A DNA stretch of 64,000 bases from Metaphire vulgaris (GCA_018105865.1 CM030872.1:9088516-9152515); one strand, 5' to 3'; counted from the stretch's first letter, positions 39,663 through 51,715 are shown. Numbers and translations are program-made. The notes: a model not told the origin generated them from the letters alone.

Positions 39663-42359
39663 TACGTTTCGGGCCTAATCGGTACGTTTCGGCCCTAATC
39701 GGTGCGTTTCGGTCCTTATCGGTACGTTTCGGTCCTATTCGGTACGTTCCTATTCGGTCCTATTAGGTACGTTTCGGTCCTATTCGTTGCGTTTCGATCC
39801 TAATCGGTACGTTTCGTTCCTAATCGGTACGTTTCGGTCCTATTCGGTACGTTTCGGTCTTATTCGGTCCTATTAGGTACGTTTCGGTCCTATTCGGTAC
39901 GTCTCGGTCCTATTCGGTACGTTTCGGTCCTATTCGGTATGTTTCGGTACGTTTCGGTCGTAATCGGTACGTTTCGGTCCTATTCGGTCCTATTAGGTAC
40001 GTTTCGGTCCTAATCGGTCCTATTAGGTACATTTCGGTCCTAATCGGTACGTTTCGGTCCTATTCGGTACGTTTCGGTCCTATTAGGTACGTTTCGGTCC
40101 TATTCGGTCCTATTAGGTACGTTTCGGCCCTAATGGGTACGTTTCGGTCCTATTCAGTACGTTTCGGTCCTATTCGGTCCTATTAGATACGTTTCGGTCC
40201 TAATCGGTACGTTTCGGTCCTAATCGGTACGTTTAGGTCCTATTCGGTCCTATTCTATTTTCGGTACGTTTCGGTCCTAATCGGTGCGTTTCGGTCTTAT
40301 TCGGTCCTAATCGGTACGTTTCGGTCCTAATCGGTACGTTACTGTCCTATTCGGTCCTATTAGGTACGTTTCGGTCCTAATCGGTGCGTTTCGGTCCTAT
40401 TCGGTACGTTTCGGTCCTATTAGGTACGTTTCGGTCCCAATCGGTACGTTTCGGTCCTATTCAGTACGTTTCGGTGCTATTCGGTCCTATTAGGTACGTT
40501 TCGGTCCTAATCGGTACGTTTCGGTCCTAATCGGTACTTTTCGGTCCTATAAGGTACGTTTCGGTCCTAATCGGTGCGTTTCGGTACGTTTCGGGCCTAA
40601 TCGGTACGTTTCGGTCCTAATCGGTGCGTTTCAGCCCTATTCGGTCCTATTAGGTACGTTTCGGTCCTAATCGGTACGTTTCGGTCCTATTCGGTACGTT
40701 TCGGTCCTATTAGGTACGTTTCGGTCCTAATCGGTACGATTCGGGCTGTTCGGTACGTTTCGGTCCTAATCGGTACGTTTAGGTCCTATTCGGTCCTATA
40801 AGGTACGTTTCGGTCCTAATCGGTGCGTTTCGGTCTTATTCGGTCCTAATCGGTAAGTTTCGGTCCTAATCGGTACGTTACTGTCCTATTCGGTCCTATT
40901 AGGTACGTTTCGGTCCTAATCGGTGCGTTTCGGTCCTATTCGGTACGTTTCGGTCCTATTAGGTACGTTTCGGTCCCAATCGGTACGTTTCGGTCCTATT
41001 CAGTACGTTTCGGTGCTATTCGGTCCTATTAGGTACGTTTCGGTCCTAATCGGTACGTTTCGGTCCTAATCGGTACTTTTCGGTCCTATAAGGTACGTTT
41101 CGGTCCTAATCGGTGCGTTTCGGTACGTTTCGGGCCTAATCGGTACGTTTCGGTCCTAATCGGTGCGTTTCAGCCCTATTCGGTCCTATTAGGTACGTTT
41201 CGGTCCTAATCGGTACGTTTCGGTCCTATTCGGTACGTTTCGGTCCTATTAGGTACGTTTCGGTCCTAATCGGTACGATTCGGGCTGTTCGGTACGTTTC
41301 GGTCCTATTCGGTCCTATTCGGTACGTTTCGGTACGTTTCGGTCCTATTCGGGCCTATTAGGTACGTTTAGGTCCTAATCGGTACGATTCGGGCTGTTCG
41401 GTACGTTTCGGTCCTATTCGGTCCTATTCGGTCCTATTCGGTACGTTTCGGTCCTATTCGGTCCTATTAGGTACGTTTCGGTCCTATTCGGTACGTTTCG
41501 GTCCTATTCGGTACGTTTCGGTCCTATTCGGTCCTATTAGGTACGTTTCGGTCCTAATCGGTCCTATTAGGTACATTTCGGTCCTAATCGGTACGTTTCG
41601 GTCCTATTCGGTACGTTTCGGTCCTATTAGGTACGTTTCGGTCCTAATCGGTACGTTTCGGTACGTTTCGGGCCTAATCGGTACGTTTCGGCCCTATTCG
41701 GTACGTTTCGGTCCTATTCGGTCCTATTAGGTACGTTTCGGTCCTAATCGGTACGTTTCGGTCCTAATCGGTACGTTTAGGTCCTATTCGGTCCTATAAG
41801 GTACGTTTCGGTCCTAATCGGTGCGTTTCGGTCTTATTCGGTCCTAATCGGTAAGTTTCGGTCCTAATCGGTACGTTACTGTCCTATTCGGTCCTATTAG
41901 GTACGTTTCGGTCCTAATCGGTGCGTTTCGGTCCTATTCGGTACGTTTCGGTCCTATTAGGTACGTTTCGGTCCCAATCGGTACGTTTCGGTCCTATTCA
42001 GTACGTTTCGGTGCTATTCGGTCCTATTAGGTACGTTTCGGTCCTAATCGGTACGTTTCGGTCCTAATCGGTACTTTTCGGTCCTATAAGGTACGTTTCG
42101 GTCCTAATCGGTGCGTTTCGGTACGTTTCGGGCCTAATCGGTACGTTTCGGTCCTAATCGGTGCGTTTCAGCCCTATTCGGTCCTATTAGGTACGTTTCG
42201 GTCCTAATCGGTACGTTTCGGTCCTATTCGGTACGTTTCGGTTCTATTAGGTACGTTTCGGTCCTAATCGGTACGATTCGGGCTGTTCGGTACGTTTCGG
42301 TCCTATTCGGTCCTATTCGGTACGTTTCGGTCCTATTCGGTACGTTTCGGTCCTATTCG
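39663..42359 (+). repeat. Two-word 10-bp satellite (CGGTACGTTT / CGGTCCTAWT), ~2.7 kb
   Basis: About 270 decamers drawn from two words, X = CGGTACGTTT (variants CGGTGCGTTT, AGGTACGTTT) and Y = CGGTCCTAAT/CGGTCCTATT, mostly alternating X-Y with runs such as Y-Y. The 10-bp register holds for hundreds of bases, for example 40261-40740, and slips at the 9-bp word CGGGCTGTT. Private variants recur at fixed offsets: 'gttactgtcc' at 40338, 40877 and 41875, and 'gattcgggctgtt' at 40738, 41277 and 42275, i.e. offsets of 539 and 998 bp. The array is far richer in CpG than its AT-rich surroundings. The right flank is the 345-bp satellite ('acacgaaaatgtgg', 42366). Confidence 0.95.
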
Positions 42360-43415
42360 AGATGACACGAAAATGTGGTTTTAATTTGTTTCATCACTCT
42401 TCTGACTTTTGCATAGCAGCATACTGTAGCACTAATATATGCATTGTCCAATGTCAAACAGGTTATCAATTATATAATATGTTTGTGGTCTATAGAACTT
42501 GTCATACTAGAAACCAGCTCTGTTAAAGCCCTTCTTATCTCTCGTTCGATTTTTTAGACATTTGACAGAGAACATATTTCTGAAAGACTTTGTATAGTGT
42601 TGTTTCATTTTCGTGGCATCTCGAAAGCTCTAGAAAAAAATTGAGGCAGAATATATTGACAATTCTCGTAAGGTTTGACTCAGCTAAGCTGGGGATACAC
42701 GAAAATGTGGTTTTAATTTGTTTCATCACTCTTCTGACTTTTGCATAGCAGCCCACTGTAGCACTAATATATGCATTGTCCAATGTCAAAGAGGACATCA
42801 ATTATATAATATTTTTGTAGTCTATAGAACTTGTCATACAAGAAACCAGCTCTCTTAAAGCCCTTCTTATCTCTCGTTCGATTTTTTAGACATCTAACAA
42901 AGAACAGATTTCTGAAAGACTGTATAGTGCTGTTTCATTTTCGTAGCATTTCGAAAGCTCTAGAAAAAAATTGAAGCAGAATATATTGACAATTCTAGTA
43001 CGGTTTGACTCAGCTAAGCTGGGGATACACGAAAATGTGGTTTTAATTTGTTTCATCACTCTTCTGACTTTTGCATATCAGCCTACTGTAGCACTAATAT
43101 ATGCATTGTCCAATGTCAAACAGGTTATCAATTATATAATATTTTTGTGGTCTATAGAACTTGTCATACAAGAAACCAGCTCTCTTAAAGCCCTTCTTAC
43201 CTCTCGTTCAAATTTTTAGACATTTGACAGAGAACAGATTTCTGAAAGACTTTGTATGGTGTTGTTTCATTTTCGTGGCATCTCGAAAGCTCTAGAAAAA
43301 AATTGAGACAGAATATATTGACAATTCTAGTACGGTTTGACTCAGCTAAGCTGGGGATACACGAAAATGTGGTTTTAATTTGTTTCATCACTCTTCTGAC
43401 TTTTGCATAGCAGCC
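42360..43415 (+). repeat. ~345-bp satellite, block 2
   Basis: About three monomers, entered mid-unit at 'acacgaaaatgtgg' directly from the decamer satellite, and interrupted at 43415 inside 'tagcagcc|tactgtagc' by a LINE fragment. Several units carry 'gcatagcagcc' where block 1 has 'gcatatcagcc'. Confidence 0.92.
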
Positions 43416-44256
43416 TGATGATGGACTGAGCCGTCGATACGACGGATCTCAACGCAGATGCACACGTTTGTGTGAGAGTAGTCCGATTCGTGATAAGCAA
43501 AAACGCCCACATATGTCACATTTTGTAGTCACCAGAGGCAGGTGATTTGGGCATCTTTTATCCTCGCCCGTTTTTCGCAGAAGGTCTAACGGTCCCTTTC
43601 AAAGTTTTCAACTCCAGTCTTGCATACTGAGCGCCATGATGTCCTATCCGCAGCGATTGTCTCGAAGTCTTTAGGGTTGAGTTTGCACAGCTTCATGGTG
43701 GCTTTCAGATTGTCCTTGTAACGCTTTCTCTGTCCCCACATGTTCTTTTTCCATCTTCAAGCTGGCTATAGAATGCCATTTTGGGAAGTCGTTGATCCCC
43801 ATACTGACTTTTGACCTGTCCAGCCTAGCGTTGACCTCATTAGAAAGCATTGTCCAGAGATATCAAATCTCTGTGACTTCTGTATCTGGGATTTTGTCTT
43901 CCCATTTGACATGGGCAAAAAATAGAAGCGCATATGAAAGCTGTTCAGTTTGCGAATGTTGTGGCGATAGAGAACCCATGATTCACTGCCATACAGTAAT
44001 GTGTTGAGCACTGCTGCTTTGTAGACGGCGATTTTGGTGTCTAGACGTATTCCATGGTCATTCCACAGCTTTCGGAGAGCATACCAAACGCTGAGGCTGC
44101 TTTGGCTAAACGAGCATTGATGTCAGTGTCGGACTTAGCATCATTTGACAAAAGCTACCAAGGTTTGAAGCTGTTCGTTATCGGAAGGGCTGTGCTACCA
44201 GCCATCACAAGAGGTTTTGAGTGATTTGCAAATTTGTGGATGACTCATCAGAGATG
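43416..44256 (-). mobile_element. LINE 3' fragment inserted in a satellite monomer, 8-bp target duplication
   Basis: An 841-bp insertion with the direct repeat TAGCAGCC on both sides (43408-43415 and 44257-44264); the intact site reads 'gcatagcagcctactgtagc'. On the minus strand, after about 44190, it encodes in several broken frames the C-terminal end of a non-LTR reverse transcriptase: 'SNDAKSDTDINARLAKAASAFG', then 'AVLNTLLYGSESWVLYRHNI' and 'KLNSFHMRF' (about 44010-43920). The YGSE.W motif and the R.H..KL..FHMR run typify this family end. The 3' UTR ends at the left boundary as '..agtccatcatca'. It is 5'-truncated, as usual for target-primed insertion, and frameshifted; it is dead. Confidence 0.85.
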
Positions 44257-45690
44257 TAGCAGCCTACTGTAGCACTAATATATGCATTGTCCAATGTCAA
44301 ACAGGTTATCAATTATATAATATGTTTGTGGTCTATAGAACTTGTCATACTAGAAACCAGCTCTCTTAAAGCCCTTTTTATCTCTCGTTCGATTTTTTAG
44401 ACATTTGACAAAGAACAGATTTCTGAAAGACTTTGTATAGTGTTGTTTCATTTTCGTGGCATCTCGAAAGCTCTAGAAAAAAATTGAGACAGAATATATT
44501 GACAATTCTAGTACGGTTTGACTCAGCTAATCTGGGGATACACGAAAATGTGGTTTTAATTTGTTTCATCACTTTTCTGACTTTTGCATAGCAGCCCACT
44601 GTAGCACTAATATATGCATTGTCCAAGGTCAAAGAGGACATTAATTATACAATATTTTTGTAGTCTATAGAACTTGTCATACAAGAAACCAGCTCTCTTA
44701 AACCCCTTCTTATCTCTCGTTCGATTTTTTAGACATTTAACAAAGAACTGATTGCTGAAAGACTTTGTAGGCCTATAGTGTCGTTTCAAATGGATCACCA
44801 TTTTTCGGGGCATTTCGAATGCTCTAGAAAAAAATTGGGGCAAAATATATTGACAATTCTAGTACGGTTTGACTCAGCTAAGCTGGGGATACACGAAAAT
44901 GTGGTTTTAATTTGTTTCATCACTCTTCTGACTTTTGCAAATCAGCCTACTGTAGCACTAATAGTCTAATATATGCATTGTCCAATGTAAAAAAACAGGT
45001 TATCAATTATATAATATTTTTGTGGTCTATAGAACTTGTCATAAAAGAAACCAGATCTCTTAAACCCCTTCTTATCTCTCGTTTGAATTTTTAGACATTT
45101 GACAGAGAACAGATTTCTGAAAGACTTTGTATAGTGTCGTTTCAAATGGCTCACCATTTTTCGGGGCATTTCGAATGCTCTAGAATAAAATTGAGGCAGA
45201 ATATATTGACAATTCTAGTACGGTTTGACTCAGCTAAGCTGGGGACAGATGAAAATGTGGTTTTATTTTGTTTCAACACTCTTCTGAATTTTGCATATCT
45301 ATAGCCTACTGTAGCACTAATCCTTGCATTGTCCAATGTCAAATAGGGTATCAATTATATAGTATTTTTGTGGTCTCAAAGAACTTGTCATACAAGAAAC
45401 CAGCTCTCTTAAAACCCCTCCTTATCTCTCATTGAATTTTGTAGACATTCGACAGACAACAGATTTCTAAAAAACTTTGTATAGTGTCGTTTCAAATGCC
45501 TCACCATTTTTCGGGGCATTTCGACTGCTCTAGAATAAAATTGAGACTGAATATATTGATAATTCTAGTATGGTTTGACTCAGCTAAGCTGGGGATACAA
45601 GAAAATGTGGTTTTAATTTGTTTCATCACTCTTCTGAATTTTGCATATCAGCCTACTGTAGCAATAATCCTTGCATTGTCCAATGTCAAA
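44257..45690 (+). repeat. ~345-bp satellite, block 3
   Basis: Continuation of block 2 after the LINE, about four monomers. Monomers after 45130 have 'ttcaaatggctcaccat', 'tggggacagatgaaaatg' and 'gcatatctatagcctactgtag', a subfamily also seen at 61650-62519. The block ends at 'aatgtcaaacagg' (45694) against a MITE. Confidence 0.92.
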
Positions 45691-45694
45691 CAGG

Positions 45695-45880
45695 CACTAG
45701 CGTCACCACGGGGTGGCAAATGGGGGCAAGTGCCCTTCCAACCTGCCCCAGACCAATTACCAGATTCGCACAAAGCCGGTGAGAAAGTTTTCTGTGAAGG
45801 TGGGGGGCAGGGGTGGGTAAGGAATCTGACACGCTGGCCCCTTTTGCCCCCCCCACCAAAAATTCCTGGTGACGCCACTG
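45695..45880. mobile_element. ~186-bp MITE with GCGTCACC inverted ends
   Basis: Left end CACTAGCGTCACCA; right end, read inverted, CAGTGGCGTCACCA, matching at 12 of 14 positions. The interior is G/C-tract rich and non-coding. No target duplication could be found (caaacagg on the left, aatgctat on the right). The satellite ends exactly at its left edge and does not resume, so the insertion may have been followed by a deletion. Confidence 0.6.
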
Positions 45881-46240
45881 AATGCTATTACAGTTCTTAT
45901 AGTAGACACATCTATTGCTTAAAATGCAGAATCACATGCACATACAAACACACACAAATACATTATACAGAGTGGGCCAATAATAAACTGTCACGAACCT
46001 GTTGCCCTGGAATTTAATTGCCCTTGTAAAAACAACCAGTTTGTCACTCTCTGGTTTGTAGCCATTATATGGTTTTTAATTATGTGACCAGTCACTGTAT
46101 GGGACATGTAGAGTGACCCATGTGAATATGCAGGAAAGCAAGTTCTGTAGAACTAAAGGGCTCTCAAGGTTCTGTCACCTTGAGTTGATCTCTTTGTTAT
46201 TATGATTGACTGGTGACCAATGCCAGAATGACTGGGCATA
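45881..46240. other. Intronic sequence, nothing recognised
   Basis: Ordinary AT-rich intron sequence up to the CTA/CTG tract. Confidence 0.4.
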
Positions 46241-46703
<463 letters not shown>

Positions 46704-46899
46704 CAAAGGCTAATAATTAGGCAAATCTTTATTTGTGACAAACATAACATCAAATAGAACACAAGGAAGGAATAAGACAAATGTTTCACAATATCATTGC
46801 TAGTTTAAATATTGTATAAATGGCAGTTGTTGTAGTTGATTTAAAATAGAATTACTAGAATTGTTCTGTTCTGAGTTTGCTTTATGATTGTTATTACAG

Positions 46900-47002
46900 T
46901 TCTCGATACTGCTGGTCAGGAAGAGTTTAGTGCTATGAGGGAACAGTACATGAGATCTGGAGAGGGATTCTTGCTAGTGTTTTCTGTTACAGACAGGAGT
47001 AG
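46900..47002 (+). CDS. RRAS2: R-Ras2-like small GTPase, exon with DTAGQ/switch II
   Basis: The 103-bp exon lies between an acceptor (ttattacag, ends 46899) and the donor GTAAGA (47003). It joins in phase 1 to the previous exon and ends in phase 2. It encodes [20 protein letters not shown], then [21 protein letters not shown] is the G3 box with the catalytic glutamine (Ras Gln61 equivalent) present, followed by switch II. The LLVFSVTDR strand is typical of R-Ras2; serine in EEFSAM is seen in M-Ras, where R-Ras2 usually has glycine. No sign of decay. The upstream intron is 16,215 bp, and only about 200 bp separates this exon from a large triplet repeat. Confidence 0.96.
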
Positions 47003-47033
47003 GTAAGATGATCAACTATGTATTTTAACACAT

Positions 47034-47082
47034 ATTATTATTATTATTATTAATAATAGTAGTAGGAGGAGTAGTAGTAGTA

Positions 47083-47127
<45 letters not shown>

Positions 47128-47265
47128 GTAATTAGTAGCAGGACAAAAGTAGTAATAATAGTAATAATAATAGTAATAATAATAGTAGCAATAGCAGCAA
47201 TAATAATAGTAGCAATAATAATAGTAGTAGTAGCAGTAGTAATAGTAGTAGTAGTAGTAGTAGTA
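47034..47265. repeat. (ATT)/(AAT)/(AGT) mixed microsatellite
   Basis: About 230 bp of trinucleotide units (ATT, AGT, AAT, AGC) in the 876-bp intron between the second and third visible RRAS2 exons. Confidence 0.95.
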
Positions 47266-47878
47266 TGATCAACTACGTTTGCTTAATTGGTTAAATGGCT
47301 TAAGTAATTAATAATTATTTTTGCATGTTGAAATGCTTTGCATATTTTTTCTATATTATTAAGCTAGACTTTTGGGCCGTATGTTTAGCGTTCTTGAAAA
47401 AAGTTTTTGGTTGTAGCAAGATTTGAATAATAATGATTTTAATATTAATAGACTGCTAGCTCTCCAGAACTTTACATATCAATTAATCAACAGACTTCTG
47501 TAGTGCCGCATAATGCAGGGATTAAATGAAGCAATGATTCATAGACAGTCGTTTAACTGTTGCATAGGCACTTGCAGGGATGCCGGGAATCAGTTACAGT
47601 TATGGAGTCAATTACATTTTAAATAATTTTAATAATTTTAATTTGCCATTTTACTCTCTCAAAATGTCTTTAGTTGCACATAGATAATTGTAAAAGACGA
47701 ATTTTAGCCTTGCGGTAACAGAATATGTGTAATATTTAAGTAATTCTGTAACAAATTGTATTAAATTATCTTTGTGTTTATTCGTGGATAAGTGCTTAGC
47801 ATTGAGTTGTCATTGCTGTGAAATTCGACCACGATGAAGCTCTTTTTCTGATGAGTCTGTCTTATTTGAAAATTCCAG

Positions 47879-47987
47879 TTACGACGATATCTGCAAATTT
47901 CACAAGCAGATCTTGCGAGTGAAGGACAGAGAAGAGTTTCCGATGATCCTTGTTGGGAACAAGGCAGACCTGGAACCACTGCGAGTT
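47879..47987 (+). CDS. RRAS2: R-Ras2-like small GTPase, exon with NKAD (G4) motif
   Basis: The 109-bp exon has acceptor 'aattccag' and donor GTAAGT (47988), entering in phase 2 and leaving in phase 0. It encodes [20 protein letters not shown], then [21 protein letters not shown] is the G4 guanine-specificity box, and [20 protein letters not shown] is close to the R-Ras2 block. The frame joins cleanly to both neighbours. Confidence 0.96.
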
Positions 47988-48995
47988 GTAAGTCAGTGAA
48001 ACAGTGCGCTCAGAGGCAACCTTGTCTTTATATTGTCAAGTAATTTTAACGTAACATTGGAGTAGGTTGTATCCACTCTGTTACGTAGATTTTATTTACT
48101 AGTAATTGGAAAATAATTACAATTGTTTACAGTATTACACTTCAGTTGATATGGTAAATAAAAGAGTCATGGTATATGTGCATATATATATATAATATAT
48201 ATGCATGTATATATACTGAATATTAAAAAACTAAATATGCATAATTGAGATGGAAGTGAAAAATAATGATATGAAGAAGCTTGGTTTGAAGAAGTATGGT
48301 ATTTTTCTCAGGATAAAAATTGATAGACAGCGTTAAAATCTTGTAGACCAGTTAACTTGTATGCTAATCCAAAATGCCTTAGATAATGTCATTTATTGAC
48401 AACAACATCAATATAACCGTGTGTCTGTGTGTGTGTACGTGTGTGTGTACGACTGTACATGTGTGTACTGTTTACTGTGTATGCACTTATGCATTTGTGT
48501 AGTTGCCAATGTGCATTGTCATGTCTGTGGTATGTAAACTTGGATAACCTGTGGAGTGAGGCCCTAATTAGATACCTATATCACTTGTAATCTTGGCTGT
48601 AAGTATTACACAAGACATTGGTCTTGTGTAATATGAGTTATGCTGTGTGTGACGATTTGTTTTGCTAGATTTTCATTGCCAGGCATTTGTTAATTTTGTA
48701 ATTTGCATCGGGAATAAAGGCATTTGTGCCAAATTTGACTACTGATACCTATCTGTCACATGCTATTAAATGTTAATTAAACATTGCTTCTGTTCTCCAC
48801 TGAAAGATAAATTTATTACTCATCACTGTTGTCTTACTGTTGAGGCCACTGTAGCTTATGATAATTGACTGATTTCTGTTCCAAAATCTGGTGCACTTAA
48901 TTAGTGCACTTATATTTGGGATGTTTTTTAAAAATCCTTCATGTTGACCAATTAGCGATTTCTGTGATATATTTGTGTATTTACATTTTTGCTAG
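47988..48995. other. Intron with short (TA)n and (GT)n tracts
   Basis: A short TA tract at about 48183-48206 and GT-rich sequence at 48420-48470. No gene or element recognised. Confidence 0.5.
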
Positions 48996-49114
48996 GTTAC
49001 TGCTGAGGAAGGCCTGGAACTGGCCCGCCATTTAAATATCAAATATATTGAGGCGAGCGCGAAAATTCGTATGAACGTCGATGCTGCTTTTCACGAACTT
49101 GTGCGTATAGTTAG
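48996..49114 (+). CDS. RRAS2: R-Ras2-like small GTPase, exon with EASAK (G5) motif
   Basis: The 119-bp exon starts after 'tttttgctag' in phase 0 and ends in phase 2 at the donor GTATGG, a weaker match than the other donors. It encodes [20 protein letters not shown], then [24 protein letters not shown] is the G5 box, and [14 protein letters not shown] is a strong R-Ras2 signature. Together the exons supply the G2-G5 boxes without internal stops. Confidence 0.96.
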
Positions 49115-49309
49115 GTATGGAAAGTTTATACCAGCCATTATGGCTGTGTGCTGTTTTTATCAGTTATTTATTTATTACACTGGTCTACATTTTTAAAAAA
49201 AATTTCTGCTGACCTAGGTATTTTTGCTGATTTTACCCAATTGAGAGGTGCTGATTCCAGATATGAAGTCAAAAATTATGCAACACGTCAAATTTTTATT
49301 AAATTAGGA

Positions 49310-50345
49310 ATGCTTAATTAAAGGTGTTAAAAGTCAAACATATAAGGAAAATAGGAAATTCTGAAGAACCGATAACACGTAATATTTTTATTCAGCCCAA
49401 AAATGAGTCTGTCTTCTAACCAAGAGCAATAAGAGCAATAGCTAGTTGCTTAAATTTAAGTTTGAGAAAGGAATCTTCTTTTTTTGGATGCTCCGGTATA
49501 GTTATGGTCACAGTTGTCACGCTGTAAACACCAGCAGTACTTAGTCTGCCATAATGTTCGAGTTCCATCTGCCTTGATATCTACGTTCCATGGTCTTGAT
49601 GTCTTGATGGAAGCATTCTCCTTGTTCTTCACTCATAGCTCCAAGATTTGAAGTTCAGATAGCTATGAAAGAAATGCAACTTGACACTCATGTTTGCTCC
49701 CAGTCTTGAAAAAGCAATCTTCGAATTTTTAACTGAAAGGTCATAATTCTCGACTCTTAAGTTTGCCAAGTAAGTCAGTAATCAGGTCATAAAAAAGCAT
49801 CTTGTCTACAACTATAACATCCCATTGATTCAAAAAGTCCTTTGATGTTGATGCAGTATACAAACTCCTCCTCCATATGGAAATGTTTGAAAAAGATTCA
49901 TTCTCTCTGCCATGATACATAAGCGTGGTTCCTGGGGCCAACACTGAACAGATTCTTTTCCTTCAGTCTTGAACCCAGTAACTCTGCTGACGGCTTCAGC
50001 AGATCTAGGTCTCATATTAGGTCATTAAACTCAGCTTGCTTGAATGTTTGGTGCATTCCAGCGTCAACTTCTAAGGCCACGAAATCTTACAATCGTGTCT
50101 GTTGACTGACAAAATTCATCTTCATAAGAAACTCCCAAAGTAGTGCAAATAGGTACAGGAACTTTGTCACAGTGAGCAACTGGTCTCAGAGCAGAGGGAG
50201 ATTTGGGTACTGGATGGAAGATTTTGCCTTTGTGGACATGCCTGAAATATTTACCAGACAGAAGTAGTCATCAACATGCATGGTTTGAGGCTCTCGCCAC
50301 ACCATTGGAACTCCAAAGTTAAGACTTTTTCTCTGACCTTTAGTC
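49310..50345 (-). pseudogene. Dead copy of a transposon-associated protein family (family not named)
   Basis: Minus-strand pieces in several frames read as a decayed protein: 'GVPMVWREPQTMHVDDYFCL' near 50320, 'HKGKIFHPVPKSPSALRPVA' near 50210, 'WDVIVVDKMLFYDLITDLLG' near 49810, 'GANMSVKLHFFHSYLNF' near 49690, and below it, with one frame change, 'FHQDI.TME.RYQG.W'. I recall the MVWRE..H..DCYFCL and FHQDI..ME.RYQG.W motifs from proteins present in many copies in invertebrate genomes, so this is probably mobile-element cargo or a domesticated relative. I cannot give the element class. Stops and frameshifts show it is not functional. It lies antisense in an RRAS2 intron. Confidence 0.55.
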
Positions 50346-50976
50346 ACATTATGAACTGTCTGAGGCTTTCAACACATGTCCTGCACACTTTATGTGGTGC
50401 CCAAGGTTTTCCTGGTCACTCAATTTAACTGCAAAAATATGCATGCTAAGCTTTATGCACAAATTCAGACACCTATCTCCTTTGTTTTAGGTGTTGTAAA
50501 AGCAACCTCAGATGTAGCAAAATTTGTCAGGATCATTCCTGCACTGCTCAAAGTGTTCGGGTGCTGGGTGACATATTCCACAGAAAGCTAGTTAGAATAG
50601 TTAAATTTACTGCGACTTGTAAGCCTCATGAACGACTGAATGCTGCTGGTTTTCACGCTGCTTATATAGGCCTATATCCATAAAATGCTGACGTCTGCAG
50701 TTTAAAACTGCCTATTAAACTGTTGTATTATTAAATAGTTATGCCCACTGCATATTAAGCATATCTTTTGCACATCCTTAACTTTTGCATATTCAATATA
50801 GCTAAAGAATTATAATACATAATGCTACATTATTACAGTAAACAGTAAATCAGTAAACAGCGTTTTGCGGAAAAACTGGACGTGATAGGAGAAAATGGGT
50901 GTGATTTTTGGATTCAGCACACCAAAATACATAAAGATCACATGTTGTCTTCAAGTCAGCAAAATTGACGTAGACC

Positions 50977-50980
<4 letters not shown>
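50346..50980. other. Intronic sequence, possible continuation of the antisense element
   Basis: Open frames here are short and unrecognised. Confidence 0.35.
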
Positions 50981-51014
<34 letters not shown>

Positions 51015-51067
51015 CATCATCATCATCATTATCATCATTATCATTATTATCATTATTATTGTTATTA

Positions 51068-51103
<36 letters not shown>
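50981..51103. repeat. (ATT)/(ATC) microsatellite
   Basis: About 120 bp of ATT with an ATC-rich middle, all in one register. Confidence 0.95.
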
Positions 51104-51104
<1 letters not shown>

Positions 51105-51547
51105 ACTGACATTTTCTTATGCTCCATATTACCAAATGTCAAGAACAAGGGCACACTGCAGAGTCCAGCTATAGGCCTACAAATAAAATTAACAGTAATC
51201 ATATTAATTATATTTGTGTTTGTTTTCATTGTCATTTTCAGAGTCATGATATGTCAAAGCACTTTGATGTATGTGATTGTTTTATGGCGATTTCTGGACA
51301 GGTTGATTGAAATTGTGGCTGTAATGTTCCACTTTGTTGTTGAATAAGAAACTATGGTAGAGAGAGAGACTGAGATGTGTGATGATGAAGTGAGACAATG
51401 ATCCATAAGACCCAGTCAAAGACTTTGGCTGTCAAATAACAGTTTTTTGCTTTTTTGATGACTGTTATTTTATTTATTTTTATTGGACTCTTTAATGTGC
51501 CCTTGCTCCTGACATTTTGATAATATGGCACACAAGAAATTGTCAGT

Positions 51548-51548
<1 letters not shown>

Positions 51549-51619
<71 letters not shown>

Positions 51620-51633
51620 TAATAACAGCAACT

Positions 51634-51714
<81 letters not shown>
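51549..51714. repeat. (AAT)n then (GAT)n microsatellite
   Basis: About 70 bp of AAT, a short 'aataacagcaactt' break, then 80 bp of GAT, ending about 100 bp before the last RRAS2 exon. Confidence 0.95.

Positions 51715-51715
<1 letters not shown>

Noticed and set aside
45484..46017. 177-codon frame starting in the satellite
   Set aside because: It crosses the satellite, a MITE and intron sequence; an accidental fusion frame.
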